Positions 17,423 through 26,108 of a DNA stretch of 64,000 bases are shown piece by piece. Positions within the stretch are counted from its first letter, which is position 1, and each line of letters begins with the position of its first letter. Position numbers and translations under genes: made by a program. The notes beneath the pieces are model-generated. The model was not told the DNA's origin. It was given only the letters and a program-made list of their open reading frames with translations, and searched no databases. Source of the stretch: Arthrobacter sp. efr-133-TYG-118 (GTDB lineage Bacteria; Actinomycetota; Actinomycetes; Actinomycetales; Micrococcaceae); contig NZ_JARVRH010000014.1 in NCBI RefSeq assembly GCF_030209755.1, forward strand, positions 38,970 through 102,969, given 5' to 3'.

Positions 17423-18970
17423 TTAAGGTTCTTGGGCCACTACCTGCGTCGCTCCGGTCGGGAAAACGGCAACAATCTGACCTTTACCACTTCCGTTGTC
17501 CTTGTGCATCAAGTACGCGGTGTTAGCTCCCGTGGACGGGACGGAAGTTGCTTTCCCCTCAAAGTAGAACAGGGGGGAAGTGAAAGACCCGCCGCTGGTC
17601 GTAAGTGTGAACTTTGGGGCCTTCCATGCGCCATCTGTCCGAATGAGTCCAGCACCTTCCCGGAAGAAGCTTGTGTCTAAGGCGCCGGATCCTGGCCCCA
17701 ATCGAATCGCTCCGTCGGCGCGGACTTCAAAGCGGTCAAAGCTCTCAGAGCCTACCCGGCTGTGGATGATTGGCGTGGTGTTTGTTCCGGCAACATAGTC
17801 AGATCGTCGCTGACGCGCATAAATCGCATTGTAATCTGAATAGACGTCCAGGGTGTGGTAGCTCGGGTCAAACATGTTCCCCATAGCATTGATGAACCCA
17901 ACACCCGGTCCGGTCTGAATGGCGTATCTCGTCTGAGCCGTGGTGCCCTGTTGGAAGCCTGAAACGTTGCCGACGATATTGACGTTGCGAACCTGCTCCA
18001 AGTAAATGTCTGGATAGGCCCCCAGAGCGCCGGTGCTGTTGCCCCGGAACTCATTGCCCACGAGGTTCGCATTCAGTGTGCTGCCGCTTGATCCGACGAT
18101 TGAAACCCCTCCGCCAACATTATTGTCGATCATGTTCATCATGACAAAAGAGTCATATGCGTTCTGCGTGAGTTTAATTGCGTAGCCATTTGCCGAGTAG
18201 AGGCCGGAATTGCGTACCCAGTTGGCCCCGCCGTCAATGACAATACAGTTGGCCCCGATGCCGATTGCGCCGTCGTAGAAGCCGCAATCGGTCGAACCCA
18301 TGTAGACGCCGTAAGCGCCGAAGCTTCGGATCGCGACGTGGTGCATCTGGATTTCAATGCGCTTGGCCTCAATCCGGATACCGCCCGTAAGGCTGCTCAA
18401 GACTTCGGTGTGGACGATGTTGGACCTGTCTGCAATACGAAAGGCCCCGGTGTATTGCTCAAAACGGATGCCGTGCGAGGTGCCGGTTTGGTTCGCTCCG
18501 TTGCAGTCGATGACGCCGCCTAGGATGTGAACGGACAGCGCGTTTGCACCGACGCGTAGCCAGTCATCGTTGGACCCGTTGGCGAGCTTCACGCAAGCGC
18601 CTCGTAGGTCTAGCGTCACGTGCGAGGAGTCGATCCGTACCGGGGCGCTCGTGTAGCTTCCCGGCGAGACGCGGATCACGCAGTAATCGCCATGGGCGGC
18701 TGCCGCCGCGAAGAGGGCCGGGATACTCGCGTAGTTCTTTGAGTTGAACTCAACTAGTGGGGCATAGATCGCGGAAAGGTCACTGGGGCTTAGTGCTGTT
18801 GGCGCAAGTCCGGGGAGCCCGTCAGCTTGGGCGGGGCTGGCCTCGAAGCTTGATACAGCGAATGCGCCCGTGACGGCAGTGGCCAAGGCTCCTAGCCTGA
18901 ATAGGCCGCGGCGTTTGACACTAGCGCCACCCCCCAGCGGCGCACCTCTTTCCTCAGATTCGTTGTACAT
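17423..18970 (-). CDS. Secreted right-handed beta-helix protein, Tat-type signal
   Basis: Probably a polysaccharide-binding or -degrading protein acting outside the cell. The N-terminus has KRRGLFRLGALATAVTGAFA, a twin-Arg plus hydrophobic core, with likely cleavage after SPAQA (about residue 48). Residues 70-360 are parallel beta-helix: the pectate-lyase-like entry ALFAAAAAHGDYCVIRVSPG followed by repeated I-x-G-N / N-x-V-G-N turns. The C-terminal 150 residues (SFDRFEVRADGAIRLGPGSG … GAWKAPKFT) resemble phage tail-spike or receptor-binding tails rather than a catalytic domain. No catalytic Asp pair could be assigned. Lower GC than its neighbours; faces away from bkd. Confidence 0.65.
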   Translation of the reverse strand: MYNESEERGAPLGGGASVKRRGLFRLGALATAVTGAFAVSSFEASPAQADGLPGLAPTALSPSDLSAIYAPLVEFNSKNYASIPALFAAAAAHGDYCVIRVSPGSYTSAPVRIDSSHVTLDLRGACVKLANGSNDDWLRVGANALSVHILGGVIDCNGANQTGTSHGIRFEQYTGAFRIADRSNIVHTEVLSSLTGGIRIEAKRIEIQMHHVAIRSFGAYGVYMGSTDCGFYDGAIGIGANCIVIDGGANWVRNSGLYSANGYAIKLTQNAYDSFVMMNMIDNNVGGGVSIVGSSGSTLNANLVGNEFRGNSTGALGAYPDIYLEQVRNVNIVGNVSGFQQGTTAQTRYAIQTGPGVGFINAMGNMFDPSYHTLDVYSDYNAIYARQRRSDYVAGTNTTPIIHSRVGSESFDRFEVRADGAIRLGPGSGALDTSFFREGAGLIRTDGAWKAPKFTLTTSGGSFTSPLFYFEGKATSVPSTGANTAYLMHKDNGSGKGQIVAVFPTGATQVVAQEP

Positions 18971-20150
18971 GACTGATCACAATCCCAGATGGTGTTAATA
19001 GGAGACCGTTGATCGACCAGGAAGAGTTGCGCAGGTGGATGGGAACTTGAAGAAGCCCCGAGGTAGTGCGCATTCCTACAGGTAAATCAACATGTCCAAA
19101 CGCTAAGTGCGCGGGATTGCCCTAACCACAGTGGCTATTACGCCTTTTTCGCTATCCATACTCGCTTTTGGGCGCTGAACTACGTATTTCATTCGATGCG
19201 ACTTACCGTGAACACTCGCGGCAGGGGCGGCGGATCGACACACTTTTTGCCAAAATTTAGCGTGCGATAGCACAGCCGCGAGGTTGGTCTGCGAAATCAA
19301 AAAGGGGATCTGACGTGGGATTACGTCGAAAGAACCGTGTCTGTCGGGGATGCCGCGTGCGGGGACCCGCGTTGTAAGGTCAGAATTTTCTTAAGAAACA
19401 AGTACCGTAAGTTTAAGGTTTGGGTTACTAAGGCGACTTACCGAAATTTAGCAAATCTTATGGACGGTATCCGGCGATCGCCAACGCGAGCGGGGTGGTC
19501 GTGGAATCTCCTTATGGATCGGACCTCGGTGCTATTATTCAAGTTCTTTTATAAAGAAGCTGGAGAAATTCGCTTTCAGTTCAGAGGATGCTCCGGAAAA
19601 TTTTGCGCCGTAATTCGACCGCACGACCGGTCGCTCAATCGATGTAATTCGAGGCGACTCGGGGCGTTCCCAGCCCGCTGGCGTCGAACGCTAACGCTGC
19701 GAACGGGCCCCTTTGGCGGCCCGAGCAACCTTTCTCCTTGCTCGCGGAGTACAGGATTGCCTGAATACATCCGAAACTGGGCTTTGGGCCCATGGAAACC
19801 CTCTCGCATGCGCCCGTGTTGGCCCGTTTCGGCCATGCGGTCTCACAACCAACGCGGGCGCGGGTCCTGTTGGCCCTCGCGGATTAGGGCGGAGTCCATT
19901 GAGGTTTCCCACCGGAGCATGTCCAACCACCTGACGTTGGCAGCGTTCGGCGCAGTCGATTCGGTCAGCTGCCTTACCGGCGGGGGAGCAGCCCAGCCTT
20001 CTACGCCCGGCATTCTGTTTGCAGCCCTTAGTCTTGCAATCACGGTCCTGTCCTTGGCCCAGCGCGGCGCGGGCCGCGAACTCCGTTCAAAGACTGCGGT
20101 GGCGGATTCCGCGACACTCCTGCAACTGTGCTCTTCCGGGAAAGCTTGAC
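18971..20150. other. 1.2-kb AT-rich region without a convincing gene
   Basis: Composition is clearly less GC-rich than flanking DNA, especially 19330-19610. A 270-codon frame (19337-20149, plus) exists, but its first two thirds have a basic, Arg/Trp/Ser-rich, non-globular composition. Its last 76 codons from ATG 19919 contain one plausible helix (PSTPGILFAALSLAITVLSL) and might be a small membrane protein or a remnant. The promoter of the minus-strand beta-helix gene must lie near 18971-19150. No tRNA, IS end or repeat was recognised. Confidence 0.35.
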
Positions 20151-20756
20151 TCAGCAGTCCGGGTGGATCGCGACTTTGACGAAGGCCGCTGTCTGGTAAA
20201 GGTACTGGTATGCCCAGGAATAGGTGAGGTCGGTAACAGAAATCAACGGCAAGTCCATCTGATCAGCGACCATATGCAGGTCTCCTGAGTAGCAGCGGCC
20301 TACGATCACCCGCGCCCGCGTTACGTGGAACTGGGCGGTGAGGACGTCCGCGCTCTTCCATCCATATTGGTCCGACAGGTTTTTGAGCGCCCGTGCTTCG
20401 CCTTGCGTGGTGAAGGGATCGGTCTTGAAGCAGATAACGCGGTACACCCGCTGGGCCCCGCAAATGCTCGCTTCGAATCTGCCGTATTGATCTATTGGAC
20501 TTGAAACCGCAAGTGTCGGCGCATACCCCTGCTGCATCAGCTTTTCAGCGTAGCTGATCCGATTATCAGGGGGCCCGAGCACGAACAGCACATCCGAGCG
20601 TTTGGGCTGGTCAGCAGAGGGAGCGACGTACAGAAAGATCCCAGCAACGGCCCAGAAGATTGCCAAGGCTGCAATGACAGCGAACGACCGAAGGAACAGA
20701 CGTTTCCTTCGGGCAGGCGGTGTGGCCTGAGTTTCGTGATCGCGGAGAAGTGTCAT
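20151..20756 (-). CDS. DUF218 / YdcF-SanA-like membrane protein
   Basis: A single N-terminal membrane helix (SFAVIAALAIFWAVAGIFLY, about residues 25-44) anchors an extracytoplasmic DUF218 domain: SDVLFVLGPPDNRISYAEKLM … APTLAVSSP, TTQGEARALKNLSDQYGW, then TAQFHVTRARVIVGRCY. The family is linked to envelope polysaccharide and vancomycin tolerance (SanA) but has no firmly defined reaction. Start ATG 20756 has GAGGA 7 bases upstream. Monocistronic by position. Confidence 0.75.
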   Translation of the reverse strand: MTLLRDHETQATPPARRKRLFLRSFAVIAALAIFWAVAGIFLYVAPSADQPKRSDVLFVLGPPDNRISYAEKLMQQGYAPTLAVSSPIDQYGRFEASICGAQRVYRVICFKTDPFTTQGEARALKNLSDQYGWKSADVLTAQFHVTRARVIVGRCYSGDLHMVADQMDLPLISVTDLTYSWAYQYLYQTAAFVKVAIHPDC

Positions 20757-20845
20757 ACCGTCCTCTTACCAATGCGGGATGTGGGCGGCAGCGCTGCACT
20801 GGATCCAAGACTACTATCTGCTGACACAGAGACCGATCGGCGGAC

Positions 20846-22105
20846 TTATGGAAGGCTCACCCGGAGGACGACGTTGTCGCCATCTTCGCTGAGTGTTACT
20901 TCCTTGGACAGGGTCTGAAGCGTTGTCATCCCGAGGCCGGGGCGGATCTGGCCTCGGAGCCGGCCGGGGGAACTGATGGTTATGTGAACGGCTCCGGTCT
21001 CCGCCGCCGCTCGTGTCGTGTGCGGCTCTTGGGCCGACATTGTCACGCGGACATGGCTTCGTTCACCGTGGCGGATGGCGTTGGTGAATCCTTCTGAGAG
21101 CACTTCGATGACTGCCTCAGCCCGGGCTGGTTCCTCGTCGCACAACGCCCACACTCCAGGGTCAATGTCGCATGCCAGCTTCAGCACGCGCCCCCAGGTA
21201 CTCAGCAGGTCCTGGATACTCGATGCTGCGCTCCCTGTCTGCCCGGGCGAGTCGTCCAAGATCTCACTGTGCGCAGTAGCCACGGCACGCGTCAGGATGT
21301 CCCTGACGCTCTGCGGGGCAAGATCCTGTTCTGGGCAGCTCCCTCCGGAGGCAGCTAAGGCGAGGGCGCTCGAAACCAGGCTTCCCTGGAGGCTGGTGTG
21401 CAGAATCCTGGCGACCCTCCGGCGGGTGTGGAGCAGCTTTTGGTGCACGCGGTCGGCTAGCTTGAGTTGCTCGTTTAGCGAGCATGCCAACCTGACTTCA
21501 TGCCGCCGTCGTTGGCGTTCCGCAGCTCGAAGAACCGCCACAGTGAGCGCCGTCAGCGGATAGGCCCAGACGGCGGACCAGTAGAAGAACGGGGCATAGC
21601 CGAACGCGTCCTGCAGCAGGCAGGTCACCGACGCGCCAATTGCGGCCGTGCCCGCGTAGCAGAGGGTCAGGGCGGAAATTCGCCGCAGGGGACTGGTAAT
21701 CCTCCGCACGGTCCGGGCCGTCGCGGCGTTCCCGACAAGCAGGATGGCCCCGCCGACAACCCACTGAACCAGCAGGAAGAGGACTTCGTATTCCGCTAGT
21801 ACACGCACTGCGATGAGCGATTCGAAGAGCAGGACAGGCAATCCGACCGGCGCAGCTCGGATCAAATGCGTGAGTCCCTCGGTGCGTCCTGCGCGGGAAG
21901 GCGGCCGCGGAGGGGCCGTCTCATGCGGCCAAGGTGTGTGGTCGTGGAAGAGCTGGTGGCTCATCGGGCGGACGACGTCATCGGCGATCGACCGCAACAG
22001 CTGTGAGGCCTCGGATCTGTCGAGGGTTGTCGTCATCAGGGCATCGAGGACCGTGTCAAGACGCTTGGAGAGTTCGGCGACATAGTCGGAACGGATCGAG
22101 CGCAA
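20846..22105 (-). CDS. Sensor histidine kinase, catalytic part (downstream of an in-frame TAG)
   Basis: Carries four membrane helices (for example LFLLVQWVVGGAILLVG, AYPLTALTVAVLRAA), a HisKA_3-like segment RRVARILHTSLQGSLVSSALAL with the candidate phospho-His in LHTSL, and an HATPase domain with LSEGFTNAIRHGERSHV (N box) and GRLRGQIRPGLGMTTLQTLS (G box). The only available start is TTG 22105, with no clear ribosome site. The frame is identical to that of the upstream membrane ORF, from which it is separated by a single TAG (22118-22120), so the two are most simply one interrupted kinase gene. Confidence 0.7.
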   Translation of the reverse strand: MRSIRSDYVAELSKRLDTVLDALMTTTLDRSEASQLLRSIADDVVRPMSHQLFHDHTPWPHETAPPRPPSRAGRTEGLTHLIRAAPVGLPVLLFESLIAVRVLAEYEVLFLLVQWVVGGAILLVGNAATARTVRRITSPLRRISALTLCYAGTAAIGASVTCLLQDAFGYAPFFYWSAVWAYPLTALTVAVLRAAERQRRRHEVRLACSLNEQLKLADRVHQKLLHTRRRVARILHTSLQGSLVSSALALAASGGSCPEQDLAPQSVRDILTRAVATAHSEILDDSPGQTGSAASSIQDLLSTWGRVLKLACDIDPGVWALCDEEPARAEAVIEVLSEGFTNAIRHGERSHVRVTMSAQEPHTTRAAAETGAVHITISSPGRLRGQIRPGLGMTTLQTLSKEVTLSEDGDNVVLRVSLP

Positions 22106-22117
22106 GCGCTGCTCATC

Positions 22118-22633
22118 CTATCCGAGCTGCGCCTCGATCGCAGCCTGGGCAGCGCGCAGCCGGGGTTCGAGCACGGCGTGCCCGCGGATGGAGTCCGTCA
22201 GCATCGCGATCGCCGAGAGGAAGACCAGGGCCGCCCCGATGTTGATGAGGACACGGGCCCACAGATCTTCACTGAGGTCTGCGATATTCAAGGCCTGCGC
22301 GGACCAAGCCACCAGGAGAGGGCGGCAGGCGCCCAGGAACGCGAAGGTGCCGAACGCCGTCGCGATTCTGCCTTTGAGGCTCGGGCGTGCCGTGATCAAG
22401 GGGCGAAGGAGTATCCCCAAAAGACCGAGCAGGACGTGCACCAGGAACACGATCGCCGTGCCGGAACCTTCCACAGCCAGCGTGACCGATCCCGTCCCAG
22501 CCAGCGTGATCGATCCGGCGAACATGTTCATGACCGTCAACGCCAAGGGCAAGGTCAGAAGCCACGACCAGAGGCTCAGGGCATTCGTACCGCCGATACC
22601 CCGGGCCCAGAGTGCAGGGGAGCGGCCGCTCAT
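22118..22633 (-). CDS. N-terminal membrane part of the interrupted sensor kinase
   Basis: 171 residues with four predicted helices (SLWSWLLTLPLALTVMNMF, TAIVFLVHVLLGLLGILL, IATAFGTFAFLGACRPLLV, VLINIGAALVFLSAIAML) and a C-terminal coiled segment LEPRLRAAQAAIEAQLG that stops at TAG. The codons after TAG continue in frame (DEQRLRSIRSDYVAELSKRL), a natural continuation of the same coiled coil. ATG overlaps the response-regulator stop by 4 bases, so this is the second gene of the two-component operon. Confidence 0.65.
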   Translation of the reverse strand: MSGRSPALWARGIGGTNALSLWSWLLTLPLALTVMNMFAGSITLAGTGSVTLAVEGSGTAIVFLVHVLLGLLGILLRPLITARPSLKGRIATAFGTFAFLGACRPLLVAWSAQALNIADLSEDLWARVLINIGAALVFLSAIAMLTDSIRGHAVLEPRLRAAQAAIEAQLG

Positions 22634-23289
22634 TCTTCGCTATCGGCAGGGACCGGCAACCCAAACGTGCGCGCGTACAGCGTTGCCGCGGCCACCCGCG
22701 GATTGACGCCCGGGCTTCGGTTCAGGCCAAGGGCCTCGAACGTGCGCGACACGGCCTTCTCCACCGAGCGCATGCTGCTTCCCCGTTGTTTGGCGATTTC
22801 CGCGTTCGACCAGCCCTCCGCGATCATTCGCAGGATATCCAGCTGCACGCGGGTCAGCGCGCCGATCTTCGCTGCGTCCGACGCCAAAGGGGGAGTCATA
22901 GTGACGGGAAGCTCCACGAGGGTCGAGTTCACTGCACTGATGAGGGCGTCCACGGAGTCAAGTGACGACTTATTGACGAAGGTTGATCCCGCCGGCAACT
23001 CGGAAAAGGGAGCTTCCGACGGATAGTTGGTAAGGAAAACGATGGCGCATCCCGCGGAGAGCGACTTCACGACGTGCGCCAGTTCGACGCCGTTGGGCCG
23101 GGTACCCAGATCGATGTCCGTCACGAGAACATCGGGATCGACGGCGGCGAACATGGCTAGAGCCTCGGACGCGGACGCGCAGTCATGCACGTCGAACTCC
23201 GCGCCCCTCAAGGCCTCGGCAACAAGCCCGCGCATGAATGGTTGATCTTCCACAACCAGCACCCGCCGAACCCACCCCAGATCCCCCAT
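22630..23289 (-). CDS. NarL/LuxR-type response regulator
   Basis: Receiver domain: VLVVEDQPFMRG (acidic pocket), phospho-acceptor Asp in VLVTDIDLG (about residue 57), Thr/Ser in IVFLTNYPS, and Lys in FVNKSSL. The C-terminal HTH reads GALTRVQLDILRMIAEGWSN … VEKAVSRTFEALGL, a slightly divergent LuxR domain. It is translationally coupled to the kinase gene pair. Targets are unknown; the loss of an intact kinase would leave it without its partner. Confidence 0.85.
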   Translation of the reverse strand: MGDLGWVRRVLVVEDQPFMRGLVAEALRGAEFDVHDCASASEALAMFAAVDPDVLVTDIDLGTRPNGVELAHVVKSLSAGCAIVFLTNYPSEAPFSELPAGSTFVNKSSLDSVDALISAVNSTLVELPVTMTPPLASDAAKIGALTRVQLDILRMIAEGWSNAEIAKQRGSSMRSVEKAVSRTFEALGLNRSPGVNPRVAAATLYARTFGLPVPADSEE

Positions 23290-23415
23290 GGTTGAAGGCT
23301 ATCCGAGCGCGCCCTGTGATTCACCAGCGGCACCTGTTGGTTACGACTCGGGACGGATTACGACGGCGGTTCGCCGGCGGTACTCTTCGCGACGCCGGCT
23401 GCCGGTGGTGTCGCC

Positions 23416-23559
23416 TCAGTGGCGGAGAGCAATCGTCACAACGAAAATTGTGGCGGCAGCCAACACCCCTAATCCAACGTAGGACAGCTGCCGCTGAATC
23501 CTTCTTCGACGCTCGCGGCGATCATCCCTGGCCAGATATCCCGTTCTGAAGTTCCCCAT
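23416..23559 (-). CDS. 47-aa small membrane protein, paralogue of the one at 37557
   Basis: Starts MGNFRTGYLARDDRRERRRR and ends with the helix YVGLGVLAAATIFVVTIALRH. The protein at 37557 is exactly the same length and aligns end to end (MGN … LAR/SARE … R.Q.L.YVGLG(I/V)LA.AT..VV.IALR). There is no Shine-Dalgarno site; instead TATCCT lies 6 bases before the ATG, the layout of a leaderless transcript, and the paralogue has TACGCT in the same place. Cytoplasmic highly basic N-terminus, single helix, tiny exterior tail. Function unknown. It overlaps the end of the upstream ORF by 38 bases. Confidence 0.65.
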   Translation of the reverse strand: MGNFRTGYLARDDRRERRRRIQRQLSYVGLGVLAAATIFVVTIALRH

Positions 23560-23764
23560 GTCGGGAGGATATCGTCGCTGGTTTTGCGTTGGGCTCCCGG
23601 GGTTCGGTTATTGCGACCAGGTTGGCTGCCGCTACTCGTCCTTCCCATGGTTGTTGAGAAGGTAGTAAGTTTGTGGCCAACGTTTCGAAGATGACTCCGC
23701 CCACGCAAACCATCACGCCGATAATGAGCAGCCGGCCCCTTGACGGGCGTAGGGAACGCCCCAC
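23522..23764 (-). CDS. Hypothetical single-helix membrane protein (80 aa)
   Basis: GTG start candidate; short basic N-terminus (RSLRPSRGR) and one helix LLIIGVMVCVGGVIFETLA, then a polar 50-residue tail. No convincing ribosome site, and its 3' end overlaps the 47-aa gene. A longer frame on the same strand (23469-23831) has no protein-like composition. A real gene is possible but unproven. Confidence 0.35.
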   Translation of the reverse strand: MGRSLRPSRGRLLIIGVMVCVGGVIFETLATNLLPSQQPWEGRVAAANLVAITEPREPNAKPATISSRHGELQNGISGQG

Positions 23765-23855
23765 CCACGGGTGGGACGCTCCGCTTAAAATCAGCTGTCA
23801 TATCGCTTATAGCCAACTTGGTCCGCGCCATGATTGCGCGTCGTCGATCGAGGGA

Positions 23856-24086
23856 CTAGGAATGCGGCTCCCGGTAGGCGTGCACCATCGAGTCGGTGCG
23901 ATCGAGCTCGGCTGCGCGTGCACGGGCGGCCTTCTCCTTCCGATAAAGAACTACTTCATTGATGCCATAGGGAATCAAGACAAGCAACGGAAGAAGGATT
24001 CGAAGGGACAGGTCCCAATTGCTCATAAAAAGAGGCACCAAAGACGCCATAAAGATCAGCTGGTGCACCCAGCGGTACCATTTCAC
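23856..24086 (-). CDS. Small two-helix membrane protein (76 aa)
   Basis: MKWYRWVHQLIFMASLVPLFM and LRILLPLLVLIPYGINEVVLY form two membrane helices joined by a short loop (SNWDLS); the tail RKEKAARARAAELDRTD is charged and helical. GAAGGCAAC precedes the ATG. It follows the frameshifted secreted protein gene by 12 bases on the same strand and may share its transcript. No family recognised. Confidence 0.6.
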   Translation of the reverse strand: MKWYRWVHQLIFMASLVPLFMSNWDLSLRILLPLLVLIPYGINEVVLYRKEKAARARAAELDRTDSMVHAYREPHS

Positions 24087-24098
24087 GGTTGCCTTCTC

Positions 24099-25146
24099 TC
24101 AGAAACCACAGTCGCGCCCAGGCATATCCCGTAGCGGAGCAGACGGGTTGGAAAGGTTGATGCCGTAACACTTAGTGGCGACAAGGTTGGCACCCCTAAA
24201 CGTGCCATTGATGATAGCGATCGCAGACGCAACACCACCCACGCCGATCACGGTACAAATCTGGCTCACGACTTTTGCGATCCATCCGGTCAGCTTGCTG
24301 AATGTGCAGCCTACCCACGCTCCGCCCACGAACACCGCGGCCGTGAGACCGGCAAGCACTTTCAACTCGGCGCCGCTAATGGCGAGAACTGGCCATGGTA
24401 CCCACTGAACGCTCGTGGGATCGGCCGTTAACGGAAATGCGTTCGAGGAATTGAAGTCAATGCGCTGAACTAAGGTACCGTCCTCAATCCTGAATGTCGT
24501 CGGCACCGGCTCGCCCTCGGCGTCGAATGCCCATGGGGCGACAAAGGCGCTTGTAGCCGTTCCAGCGGCGTCTCGAATGAGGACCGAGCCGTCAGCTTCC
24601 ACCTTCGCCGTGGATCCAGTCGAGAGAGCTAATGGGAATCGGTAATCGTGAGGTGCTTTGTCCGATTCGACTGTGATCAGCGTCTGCGAGCCGCATGGAG
24701 TGCTGTAGGTAGTTGTTGTCGCGCCGGACAGGACGGTTGTCAAAAGTGGTGCGCCTTCGCCAATAAAGTGCCCGACTGGTACCCCCACAAGCTGGGCGGG
24801 TCTCGTCTCTGACTTTTCGCCGGGAACGGTAATCCGTACCGCACCCGAGGGAGATTGCGTATGGACTGTCGCGGTTCCGGGGGCGTTCCCGTCCATCACG
24901 TACACGTCGTCGCACTTCTTGGCGATTCCATGCACTGGACTGGCACTTCGCCCGGGCGACAGTCCCTCATACCAGGCGACAGACTGAACTCCACGGCTGG
25001 TATCGGCCCATATCGGCTGATCTACCCGTTCCTCGGGTGTCGTGTTCCTTTGGAGCAGTATCTGCCCGTGCTGGTGCCGCAATAAAGATGGCAGCAATCA
25101 AAGAAAGGCATGCAGAAGCTGAGGCAAAAATATGTAGACGTCGCAA
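24099..25146 (-). pseudogene. Secreted protein gene with a frameshift after the signal peptide
   Basis: A TTG at 25146 with AGGAG 7 bases upstream starts a textbook signal peptide (LRRLHIF, then ASASACLSLIAAIFIAAP, cleavage after ARA) that continues DTAPKEHDT and then soon stops in that frame. Shifting by one base in a C-rich run near 25035 gives PEERVDQPIWADTSRG and a continuous 310-residue protein to 24099. The mature part is Thr/Ser/Gly-rich beta structure ending in two hydrophobic stretches (AELKVLAGLTAAVFVGGAW; GGVASAIAIINGTF) and paired Cys. Without the frameshift the longest frame (25097) lacks any export signal. Either a recent pseudogene or a sequencing error; family not recognised. 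Confidence 0.6.
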
Positions 25147-25302
25147 GGGAAACTCCTATTCATATAGGCGCCCCCGCGACCCACGCGAAGTCGACTGTGG
25201 TGCGTTTTCTCGCCATACGCCTGGCTGGTCACTCGCCGTTCCCCTGAACGACACGGGCCGCGAAGCCTTCCGACGGCCCGTGCGGAGGGCTAGGATGCCG
25301 GA

Positions 25303-25449
25303 ATGAAAGTTACGTTGCTCCGTGGGGAGGGCGATGGCTGGCCCGACTGCCCGCATCAATTCGTCGGTCGCTGCAATGATTGTCGGGATGCTGACCGAAA
25401 TTCCAGTGGTGAACCGGGTGGCCGTGAGCCCGTAGGCTCCCGCGAATAG
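25303..25449 (+). CDS. Possible 48-aa Cys-containing small protein
   Basis: ATG 25303 opens MKVTLLRGEGDGWPDCPHQF followed by VGRCNDCRDADR. The C-P-H-x4-R-C-x2-C spacing resembles a small zinc-ribbon, and GGAG-like purines precede the ATG. The second half is low-complexity Gly/Glu/Arg. It ends 65 bases before the oxidoreductase gene. Weakly supported. Confidence 0.25.
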   Translation: MKVTLLRGEGDGWPDCPHQFVGRCNDCRDADRNSSGEPGGREPVGSRE

Positions 25450-25514
25450 TCGGTGTGGAGCCTCCGAGAGGTGTTCTTCGTCCGGACTTGCTTCGAAATG
25501 AGTAGGTGGGATCC

Positions 25515-26108
25515 ATGCGGATTACCGTGATTGGGCGGGGGCACGTCGGCGGCGCGCTGGCGCGACGCTGGACGGCTGCAGGCCACGACGTGACTACGCT
25601 TGGCCGGGACGGCGGTGATGCCACAGGCGCCGACGTCGTGGTGGTCGCCATTCCGGGAGACTCGATCGCCGTCGGGTTGGCCAAGATTGCCGGCCTAGAC
25701 GGTCAGGTGACAATCGATGCGAGCAATACCTTCGGCGATCGCCCGGCCGGATACGACTCGATCGCCCAACAGGTCAGATCGATGATCGGAGGCCCCACCG
25801 CAAAGGCCTTCAACACCAACTTCGCATCGATCTATGACGCCGTCGACGCGGAGCCAATTCCACCAAGTACCCTCTTCGCAGCCGACGCCGAGGCTCGCGA
25901 GGCGACCGAGCGGCTCATCCGGGACGCAGGATTCGAGCCGATACATCTTGGCGACTTGGCGAAGGCACCGTTGCTGGAAAGCCTTATCACCCTGACCTCT
26001 ACCCTCGAGAGGGGAGAACTCGGTCCGTTCTTCTACCGCTTCCACCGCCCAGGCGAACTTGCGAGTTCGCGGGCTATTTCCGCGCCTCATCGAACCGTAA
26101 ACCCTTGA
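25515..26108 (+). CDS. NADPH-dependent F420-reductase-like / NAD(P)-binding oxidoreductase
   Basis: Rossmann fold of the ProC/F420-NADP reductase type: MRITVIGRGHVGGALARRW (G-x-G-x-x-G; first Gly region), DVVVVAIPGDSIAVGL, IDASNTFGDR, KAFNTNFASIYD. ATG 25515 with AGGTGGG upstream is preferred to GTG 25506. The protein normally ends soon after FFYRFHRPGEL; here it continues ASSRAISAPHRTVNP past a small hairpin at 26053-26070 and into the 3' end of the AbiEii gene, suggesting the original stop was replaced when the cassette arrived. Confidence 0.75.
   Translation: MRITVIGRGHVGGALARRWTAAGHDVTTLGRDGGDATGADVVVVAIPGDSIAVGLAKIAGLDGQVTIDASNTFGDRPAGYDSIAQQVRSMIGGPTAKAFNTNFASIYDAVDAEPIPPSTLFAADAEAREATERLIRDAGFEPIHLGDLAKAPLLESLITLTSTLERGELGPFFYRFHRPGELASSRAISAPHRTVNP

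Noticed and set aside
19337..20149. 270-aa protein
   Set aside because: Composition is biased and lacks strand/helix periodicity; no ribosome site. Only the last 76 codons look possibly coding.
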